Positions 1-5,744 of a stretch of DNA of 5,744 nt are shown here, piece after piece. The first letter of the stretch is position 1. The number at the start of each line of letters is the position of its first letter. The notes below the pieces were generated by a model. That model was not told the origin of the DNA. It worked only from the letters and a program-made list of their open reading frames with translations, and did not search any database. The stretch is from positions 1 through 5,744 of the forward strand of contig NHIT01000015.1 of the NCBI GenBank assembly GCA_002171925.1. Reading direction: 5' to 3'. Source of the DNA: Candidatus Pelagibacter sp. TMED196. GTDB lineage: Bacteria; Pseudomonadota; Alphaproteobacteria; Pelagibacterales; Pelagibacteraceae. Made by a program: the position numbers and the translations under genes.

Positions 1-1079
<1,079 letters not shown>

Positions 1080-1102
1080 TACAACAAGATATAATTTTGA
1101 GA

Positions 1103-1516
1103 CTAATTATTATTTTCTAATCTTATTACAACTTCAACGTTTTTAATTTTCTTGCCTTTTGGGGCCTCTGGTAGTTTTTGAAAGGTAATTTTGTCGCTAT
1201 TAATATCAATCACCTTTCCATTATCAAAGAAATGGTGATGAGAAGAAATATTTGTATCATAGTATGATGTATTATTTTCTAAAGAGAATTCCTTTAAATA
1301 ACCTGCGCTTTTTAGTGCATGCACCGTATTATAAAAAGTTGCTGTTGAAATTTTTTTTGATCTTTTTAAATTCATAGAGTTTTTTAATTCTTCGACTGTG
1401 AAATGGAATGTTTTTTTTCTATTAAAGAGAAATTTGCTTATTTCTACCCTTTGATTTGTAGGTCTAAGACCTGAGGATCTGAGTTTATCAATAAAAATCT
1501 TGTTTTTATTATTCAT
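1103..1516 (-). CDS. irr: Irr-type Fur-family iron/haem-responsive regulator
   Basis: This is a 137-residue Fur-superfamily repressor, the usual size. The N-terminal winged helix runs about 10-80, with LRPTNQR (17-23) and a recognition helix in STATFYNTVHALKSAGYL (57-74). The C-terminal dimerisation part has SYYDTN (84-89), a triple histidine HHH (93-95) and a tail with LPEAPKG (115-121) and VEVVIRL (127-133). The tail and the HHH resemble alphaproteobacterial Irr, where the histidines contribute to haem binding. The protein has no cysteine, so it lacks both the CxxC zinc sites of PerR/Zur and the Cys-Pro haem motif of Bradyrhizobium Irr. In characterised alphaproteobacteria Irr acts under iron limitation and is inactivated or degraded with haem. 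An irr gene beside fabA recurs in that class. Likely targets include katG downstream. A weak GTAGG lies about 12 bases before the ATG. Confidence 0.85.
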   Translation of the reverse strand: MNNKNKIFIDKLRSSGLRPTNQRVEISKFLFNRKKTFHFTVEELKNSMNLKRSKKISTATFYNTVHALKSAGYLKEFSLENNTSYYDTNISSHHHFFDNGKVIDINSDKITFQKLPEAPKGKKIKNVEVVIRLENNN

Positions 1517-1596
1517 TTTATCTATTAACCTACTGTATAATTTTTTAATTTTATATATGATATTGCTTAAAACTCAAGCAATTGTTAACTTTCGAA
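1517..1596. promoter_or_regulatory. Divergent irr / fabA promoter region
   Basis: These 80 bases must hold the start signals for irr to the left and the fab operon to the right. For irr, the minus strand has TTGAGT (1577-1572), 16 bases, then TATAAA (1555-1550), a plausible sigma-70 pair. For fabA the best -10 on the plus strand is TATAAT (1536-1541), but its -35 would fall at the irr start codon and matches poorly, so that assignment is weak. I see no Irr or PerR box here, so autoregulation of irr is not supported by this sequence. The region also carries a separate inverted repeat near fabA. Confidence 0.45.
1562..1582. repeat. Inverted repeat, 7-bp arms with 7-bp spacer, before fabA
   Basis: The arms ATTGCTT (1562-1568) and AAGCAAT (1576-1582) are exact reverse complements separated by AAAACTC. 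The right arm ends 14 bases before the fabA ATG, and the dyad overlaps the proposed irr -35. It could be an operator acting on one or both divergent promoters, or a 5'-leader hairpin in the fab mRNA. I do not recognise it as a known fatty-acid regulator site. Confidence 0.5.
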
Positions 1597-2100
1597 ATGA
1601 AACAAAAAAACAGTTACAACTATAACGAATTAATCGAATGCGCAAACGGCAACTTGTTTGGTGAAGGGAATGCACGTTTACCAGCGCCACCAATGTTAAT
1701 GTTTGATAGAATTACACAAATAAAATCAGATGAAGGCAAATTTAAAAAGGGTATCGTAAAAGCTGAACTAGATATCAAAGATAAAATGTGGTTCTTCGAT
1801 TGTCATTTTAAGGCTGATCCTGTTATGCCTGGATGTCTGGGGTTAGATGCGATGTGGCAATTAGTTGGTTTCTACCTTGGGTGGATTGGTGAACCAGGTA
1901 AAGGACGTGCTTTAGGTGTAAATTCTGTTAGATTTACTGGTGAAGTTATAAAAAAAGTAAAAATGGCGACTTATGAAGTAGATATGAAAAAAGTTTTAAA
2001 AACCGAAGGTGGAACTGTTGGTTTTGCAGATGGGATTTTAAAAGCTGATGGTAAACAGATATATACCGCAGAAAATTTGAAAGTAGGAGTTTATAAATAA
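1597..2100 (+). CDS. fabA: 3-hydroxydecanoyl-ACP dehydratase/isomerase FabA
   Basis: FabA dehydrates 3-hydroxydecanoyl-ACP and isomerises trans-2- to cis-3-decenoyl-ACP, the entry step to unsaturated fatty acids in the cytosol. The 167-residue product matches the family length and reads as FabA along its whole length: LFGEGNARLPAPPMLMFDRI near the start, WFFDCHFKADPVMPGCLGLD around the active site, then QLVGFYLGW and KGRALGV. Counted from the ATG, the catalytic His is 70 and Asp 84, the same numbers as in mature E. coli FabA. I chose the ATG at 1597 over an in-frame TTG at 1582 because the extra five residues have no family counterpart and the TTG overlaps the inverted repeat. No Shine-Dalgarno is evident. 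It is the first gene of fabA-fabB-fabI and its stop overlaps the fabB start. Confidence 0.96.
   Translation: MKQKNSYNYNELIECANGNLFGEGNARLPAPPMLMFDRITQIKSDEGKFKKGIVKAELDIKDKMWFFDCHFKADPVMPGCLGLDAMWQLVGFYLGWIGEPGKGRALGVNSVRFTGEVIKKVKMATYEVDMKKVLKTEGGTVGFADGILKADGKQIYTAENLKVGVYK
2085..2089 (+). promoter_or_regulatory. fabB ribosome binding site within fabA
   Basis: AGGAG sits inside the last codons of fabA, 10 bases before the fabB ATG at 2100. It is the clearest Shine-Dalgarno in the window. Together with the TAATG stop/start overlap it suggests translational coupling of FabA and FabB, whose products act in sequence. Confidence 0.65.
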
Positions 2101-3311
2101 TGAAGAGAGTTGTCGTAACAGGGATTGGAATTGTTTCTTGTCTTGGGAATAATCAAAACGAAGTTTATGATTCACTTATAAATAGTAAATCAGGTATTTC
2201 TTTCGCAGAAGAATATAAAGAGCACAATTTGAAAAGCAATGTACACGGAAAACCGAATATAAAGCTTGAGGATCATGTTGACAGAAAAGCATTAAGATTT
2301 ATGGGGAATGGATCGGCATATAATTATGTGGCGATGAAAGAAGCAATAACTGACTCTGGTTTAGAAGATAAAGATATAAGTAATGTTGACTCAGGTATGG
2401 TGATGGGTTCAGGCGGTCCTTCAATTGAGAATGTTATTTTAGCTGCGGATAAAACTAGAGAAAAAAATCCAAAAAAAATGGGACCATTTATTGTACCAAG
2501 AACTATGGCAAGTACTGCCTCAGCTACTTTGGCAGTTCCTTTTAAAATAAAAGGAGTCAATTACACGATAAGTTCAGCTTGTGCTACTAGCGGTCACTGT
2601 ATTGGTAATGCAATGGAACTTATTCAGTTTGGAAAACAAAAAATTATTTTTGCAGGGGGGAGTGATGAAATTCATTTTGCAATGACAGCAATGTTTGATG
2701 CAATGACTGCACTTTCTTCAAAATATAATGATAATCCGCAAAAGGCCTCTAGACCTTATGACAAGACAAGAGATGGTTTCGTGATTGCTGGAGGAGCAGG
2801 AGTTTTAGTTTTGGAAGAACTTGAACATGCTAAAGCACGAGGGGCAAAGATTTATGCAGAATTGACAGGCTATGGGGCAACTTCAGATGGTTTTGATATG
2901 GTTGCACCTTCAGGAGAAGGCGCGACTAGGTGTATGAACTTAGCATTAAAGACAACTAGAAACAAAATTGATTATATTAATACCCATGGCACATCAACTC
3001 CAGTTGGAGATATAACAGAATTAAAAGCTATAAAGGACGCTTTCAAAGATAGCATACCAAAAATTAGTTCAACAAAATCTCTATCTGGTCACCCATTAGG
3101 TGCTGCTTCAGTTCACGAGGCAATTTACTCATTAATAATGATGAAGAATAATTTTATTGCAGCATCTTGTAACGTTAATGAAATGGATGAGTCAGCTCAA
3201 AAGTTTCCAATAGTTACGAAAGTTGAAAAGGACGTAAAATTAAATTCTGTCATGTCTAATAGTTTTGGTTTCGGCGGAACGAACGCTACATTAATTTTCG
3301 AAAAGGTTTAA
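2100..3311 (+). CDS. fabB: 3-oxoacyl-ACP synthase I FabB
   Basis: FabB is the condensing enzyme that extends acyl-ACPs with malonyl-ACP. The FabB type, rather than FabF, is needed to elongate the cis-3-decenoyl-ACP made by FabA. The 403 residues match the usual length, from MKRVVVTGIGIVS to the C-terminal glycine-rich NSFGFGGTNATL (387-398). The Cys-His-His triad is complete: C161 in SSACATSGHCIG, H296 in NTHGTSTPVGD and H331 in SGHPLGAA, with the conserved Lys326 before the last. FabB-like stretches such as KYNDNPQKASR and GYGATSDGFDMVAPSGEGA support KAS I over KAS II. It overlaps the fabA stop by one base and ends one base before the fabI ATG, so all three are likely one transcript. Confidence 0.97.
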   Translation: MKRVVVTGIGIVSCLGNNQNEVYDSLINSKSGISFAEEYKEHNLKSNVHGKPNIKLEDHVDRKALRFMGNGSAYNYVAMKEAITDSGLEDKDISNVDSGMVMGSGGPSIENVILAADKTREKNPKKMGPFIVPRTMASTASATLAVPFKIKGVNYTISSACATSGHCIGNAMELIQFGKQKIIFAGGSDEIHFAMTAMFDAMTALSSKYNDNPQKASRPYDKTRDGFVIAGGAGVLVLEELEHAKARGAKIYAELTGYGATSDGFDMVAPSGEGATRCMNLALKTTRNKIDYINTHGTSTPVGDITELKAIKDAFKDSIPKISSTKSLSGHPLGAASVHEAIYSLIMMKNNFIAASCNVNEMDESAQKFPIVTKVEKDVKLNSVMSNSFGFGGTNATLIFEKV

Positions 3312-3312
3312 A

Positions 3313-4098
3313 ATGGATTTAGTTAAGGGTAAAAAAGGTTTAATCATGGGTGTTGCCAATGAAAGGTCTATAGCATGGGGCATATCAAAAAAACTTGCTG
3401 AAAACGGTGCTGAGTTAGCTTTTACATATTTCGGTGATGCTCTAAAAAAAAGAGTCACACCTTTGGCGGAATCTATAAATTCAAATTTTCTTTTAAATTG
3501 TAATGTAGAAAACAAAGAAGATATTGTTAAAACTTTTCAACAGGTCAAGAGTAAATGGAATGAAATTGACTTTGTTGTTCACGCAATTGCATTTTCAGAT
3601 AGGGCAGAACTATCAGGTCAGTATATTGATACTTCAAGAGAAAATTTTGCAAAAAGCATGTTGGTATCATGTTTTTCATTTACTGAAATAGCCAAAGAAG
3701 CAGCAAAAACAATGAAGAGTGGTTCTAGTATGTTAACTTTAACTTACGAATCTACAAAAGTAATTCCAAACTATAATGTTATGGGAGTTTGCAAGGCAGC
3801 GTTGGAGTCGAGTGTGAAGTATATTGCAAAAGATTTAGGCTCTAAAGGTATAAGAGTAAATGCAATAAGTGCAGGTCCAATAAAAACATTGGCAGCTTCT
3901 GCAATTGGTGATGCAAAATTTTTATATAAATGGAGTGCTGACCATTCTTTTTTAAAAAGAAATGTAGATATAAATGATGTAGGAAAATCTGCTTTGTATT
4001 TATTAAGCGATCTAAGCGCAGGTGTAACTGGGGAAATTCACTATGTAGATGCGGGTTATAACAAAGCAGGAATGCCGGATCCAAAAAATTTCACCTAA
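3313..4098 (+). CDS. fabI: Enoyl-ACP reductase FabI (NADH)
   Basis: This short-chain-dehydrogenase enzyme performs the last reduction of each elongation cycle and is the target of triclosan and diazaborines. It has 261 residues, as usual. The nucleotide-binding start GVANERSIAWGIS (13-25), the NVENKED region (64-70), the catalytic pair Y154 and K161 in PNYNVMGVCK, and RVNAISAGPIKTLAAS (181-196) are all FabI hallmarks. Y145, the counterpart of E. coli Tyr146, is present. However, only 9 positions separate it from Y154 instead of 10, and the usual GAE before it is replaced by ESTK. The position equivalent to E. coli Gly93 is Ala93, and that equivalent to Phe203 is Ala201; both line the inhibitor pocket. 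An AAGG lies about 6 bases before the ATG. It is the third gene of the fab operon, and no terminator hairpin follows. Confidence 0.94.
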   Translation: MDLVKGKKGLIMGVANERSIAWGISKKLAENGAELAFTYFGDALKKRVTPLAESINSNFLLNCNVENKEDIVKTFQQVKSKWNEIDFVVHAIAFSDRAELSGQYIDTSRENFAKSMLVSCFSFTEIAKEAAKTMKSGSSMLTLTYESTKVIPNYNVMGVCKAALESSVKYIAKDLGSKGIRVNAISAGPIKTLAASAIGDAKFLYKWSADHSFLKRNVDINDVGKSALYLLSDLSAGVTGEIHYVDAGYNKAGMPDPKNFT

Positions 4099-4124
4099 TC
4101 AAAAAAAAATCTAAAAATAATTAA

Positions 4125-4643
4125 ATGGTAAAATTTAATAAAAAAATTAAAGAAAAATTTGAAAATTTTTTTGATTGGATCAAGGGAGCTGAATTAGTTG
4201 AACTCGATTCCTGTGATGTAAATGAAGACCCAATTAGGCCAGAACTTGATGTTAAATTTAGAACTAGCCATGGACGAAAAATTTACGCTGTGAAATATAA
4301 AAAAGAAATATGTGCGATAATGTGCTTTGGTTTCACAAATGAAATTCCAAAAACAATTGAAGAATTTGACCTAATGACTCGAGATGCACAATTGCAAAGT
4401 GCCTCGTGGAGAAATCAAAAAGTTGGTAAAATAGCGATTGCTTATACGGTTTGGTCCAAAAAAAAAGGTGGGGGTAAATTGATTGTTAAAGAAGCATATA
4501 AAAAAATTAAAAAATCAAACCATCTTAATAGATTAATAACGTTATCTCCATTAACAGAAATGGCAAGAAATTTTCACTTGAGAAATGGTGCAAAAGAACT
4601 TCGGGTTAATGAGAAAACTCAAAATTTTGAGTATCTAATTTAA
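4125..4643 (+). CDS. Putative GNAT-fold acetyltransferase, substrate unknown
   Basis: This 172-residue soluble protein has no signal peptide or membrane segment, and I do not recognise a specific family member. GNAT-like features are a central beta segment ending in IAIAYTVWS (103-111), directly followed by KKKGGGK (112-118). That fits the R/Q/K-x-x-G-x-G acetyl-CoA pyrophosphate loop, and a helix (119-130) follows it. Later come ITLSPLTEMARNFHLRNGAKEL (138-159), which resembles the GNAT pattern of a strand then an Asn/Ala-rich helix and a 'Gly-Ala/Phe' turn. The N-terminus (1-20) is very lysine- and phenylalanine-rich. It starts 26 bases after fabI on the same strand with no terminator between them and no evident Shine-Dalgarno, so it may ride on the fab transcript. 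Its stop is 6 bases from the pnp stop. The fold assignment is inference. Confidence 0.6.
   Translation: MVKFNKKIKEKFENFFDWIKGAELVELDSCDVNEDPIRPELDVKFRTSHGRKIYAVKYKKEICAIMCFGFTNEIPKTIEEFDLMTRDAQLQSASWRNQKVGKIAIAYTVWSKKKGGGKLIVKEAYKKIKKSNHLNRLITLSPLTEMARNFHLRNGAKELRVNEKTQNFEYLI
4617..4632 (-). terminator. Perfect 16-bp palindrome, possible pnp terminator
   Basis: ACTCAAAATTTTGAGT is perfectly self-complementary and lies in the last codons of the acetyltransferase gene, 18-36 bases past the pnp stop. On the minus strand it is followed by TTTTCTC, a weak U-rich tail, so it could end the pnp transcript. On the plus strand no T-run follows. The stem has only four G/C positions, so termination would be inefficient. 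Confidence 0.3.
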
Positions 4644-4649
4644 ATAAAG

Positions 4650-5744
4650 TTAGACAGCTTCTTTTATTGAAAGTTTCACTTTTCCTCTGTCAAAACCGAT
4701 TACTTTTACTGAAACTTCGTCACCTTCTTTGACTACATCTGTAACCTTTTGAACTCTTTTTGCAGCTAACTGTGAAATATGAACAAGTCCATCTTGTTTT
4801 CCTAAAAAATTTACAAAAGCACCAAATTCCATAATTTTTACTACTTTCCCTTTATATGTTTTTCCCATCTCAGGTTTTGCAACAAGGTCATTTATCATTT
4901 GAACTGCTATTTTTCTTGTTTCTTCATTCGCAGCTGCAACAGTTACTTCTCCCGCATCATTAACATCAACTTTTGCTCCAGATTTTTCAACAATTTCTCT
5001 AATTGTGGCACCGCCTTTTCCTATAACCGTTGCAATATCTTTTTTATCAACTTTTATTTTCTCCATTTTTGGAGTGTGTTTTCCTACTTCTTTTCTAGAA
5101 GATTTAATAGTTTTATTCATTTCTTGCAGAATGTGAACACGTCCGTCTTTAGCTTGAGAAAGGGCTTTTTCCATAATCTCAAAAGTAATACCTGTTATTT
5201 TAATATCCATTTGAAGAGATGTAATCCCGTCCTTTGTTCCCGCAACTTTAAAATCCATGTCTCCCAAATGATCTTCGTCTCCTAAAATATCTGATAAAAT
5301 TGAAAAATCATCTTTCTCTTTAATTAACCCCATTGCTATTCCTGCAACTGGTTCCGCTATAGGGACTGCTGCATCCATTAATGCGAGGGAAGATCCACAT
5401 ACTGTCGCCATCGATGATGATCCATTTGACTCTGTAATTTCAGATACAATCCTTAATGTATAAGGGAAGTTTTCTTTTTTAGGCAGTGAGGAGTTCAATG
5501 CTCTCCAAGCTAGTTTACCATGTCCCACTTCTCTTCTGCCAGTTCCTATCCTGCCAGTTTCTCCTACAGAAAATGGAGGAAAATTATAGTGCAACATAAA
5601 TCTTTGTCTTTTTAAACCTTCCAAACTCTCGATTCTTTGTTCATCATCAGTAGTTCCTAAAGTGGTTGTAACTATTGCTTGTGTTTCACCCCTTGTGAAT
5701 AATGCTGAACCATGAACTCTAGGCAGTATACCTACTTGACATTT
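4650..5744 (-). CDS. pnp: Polynucleotide phosphorylase, C-terminal half (cut by window end)
   Basis: PNPase is the phosphorolytic 3'-5' exoribonuclease of mRNA decay, a homotrimer often bound to the degradosome. The open frame runs from the right edge to a TAA at 4652-4650, giving 364 residues; about 330-350 N-terminal residues would lie outside. In this fragment the second RNase PH domain (1 to about 190) contains [13 protein letters not shown] (11-23), [13 protein letters not shown] and RREVGHG. The catalytic segment [16 protein letters not shown] has D158, D164 and K166, equivalent to E. coli D486, D492 and K494. A KH domain follows with VIGKGG (240-245), then an S1 domain (about 294-362) with EFGAFVNF and [16 protein letters not shown] after GHG is the alphaproteobacterial form. 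The protein stops at LSIKEAV, directly after S1, without the tail seen in E. coli. rpsO often lies upstream of pnp, here beyond the window. Confidence 0.97.
   Translation of the reverse strand, partial: KCQVGILPRVHGSALFTRGETQAIVTTTLGTTDDEQRIESLEGLKRQRFMLHYNFPPFSVGETGRIGTGRREVGHGKLAWRALNSSLPKKENFPYTLRIVSEITESNGSSSMATVCGSSLALMDAAVPIAEPVAGIAMGLIKEKDDFSILSDILGDEDHLGDMDFKVAGTKDGITSLQMDIKITGITFEIMEKALSQAKDGRVHILQEMNKTIKSSRKEVGKHTPKMEKIKVDKKDIATVIGKGGATIREIVEKSGAKVDVNDAGEVTVAAANEETRKIAVQMINDLVAKPEMGKTYKGKVVKIMEFGAFVNFLGKQDGLVHISQLAAKRVQKVTDVVKEGDEVSVKVIGFDRGKVKLSIKEAV

Noticed and set aside
1582..1596. TTG start giving FabA five extra residues
   Set aside because: From the ATG at 1597 the protein starts where other FabA proteins do, and its catalytic residues fall at 70 and 84. 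The TTG also overlaps the inverted repeat and has no ribosome binding site.
2324..2560. Minus-strand open frame opposite fabB
   Set aside because: It lies fully within the well-supported fabB gene, encodes no recognisable domain, and is best explained as an antisense shadow. The same holds for the minus-strand frames at 3291-3515 and 3842-4084 opposite fabI.
4099..4124. Terminator or promoter between fabI and the acetyltransferase gene
   Set aside because: The 26 bases are almost all A/T with no inverted repeat and no recognisable -35/-10 pair, so neither can be supported.
4641..4670. AATAAAG...CTTTTATT as a bidirectional terminator between the convergent genes
   Set aside because: The stem is nearly all A/T with a bulge, has no T-run in either direction, and overlaps pnp codons. 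It is too weak to call.
4899..5285. Plus-strand open frame opposite pnp, rich in Cys, Phe, Asn and Ser
   Set aside because: Its composition is the typical reverse image of a lysine/glutamate-rich AT-biased gene, it has no motif, and pnp on the other strand is certain.

Overview
The window looks like chromosomal DNA from a low-GC, tightly packed alphaproteobacterium. Three things point there: an Irr-type Fur-family regulator divergent from fabA-fabB-fabI, an alphaproteobacterial-style PNPase, and 30-42% GC in hand-counted stretches with gaps of 1 to 80 bases. A streamlined marine lineage such as SAR11 (Pelagibacterales) is my best guess, but that rank is an inference from style and neighbourhood, not from a marker gene.

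Layout, left to right. Positions 1-1022 (minus) hold the N-terminal ~340 residues of a catalase-peroxidase, katG, cut by the window edge. Next come an 80-base katG promoter region and irr (1103-1516, minus), which lies just upstream of katG on the same strand. A second 80-base gap (1517-1596) is a divergent promoter region. From it run, on the plus strand, fabA (1597-2100), fabB (2100-3311) and fabI (3313-4098), then a small GNAT-like protein (4125-4643). Facing this gene with 6 bases between stop codons is the C-terminal half of pnp (4650-5744, minus), which runs off the right edge.

How it fits together. FabA, FabB and FabI form the classical unsaturated fatty acid branch: FabA makes and isomerises the C10 double bond, FabB elongates the cis product, and FabI carries out the enoyl reduction. 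The genes overlap by 1 base or sit 1 base apart, so they are almost certainly one transcript. The left part is a small haem/peroxide stress module made of Irr and KatG. The most interesting signal is a near-perfect 21-bp dyad (1050-1070) inside the katG promoter. On the minus strand its core is TTTAGAA-TAA-TTATAAA, one base from the Irr iron-control-element consensus and also one base from the PerR box. It covers the -10 and most of the spacer behind a perfect TTGACA -35. This suggests that the adjacent Irr represses katG directly and is relieved by haem or peroxide.

Other points of note are a KatG with an atypical distal-haem segment, a FabI with a one-residue deletion between its two active-site tyrosines, a 7-7-7 inverted repeat before fabA, and a 16-bp perfect palindrome at the convergent gene ends. 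I see no mobile elements, CRISPR arrays, tRNAs or rRNAs.
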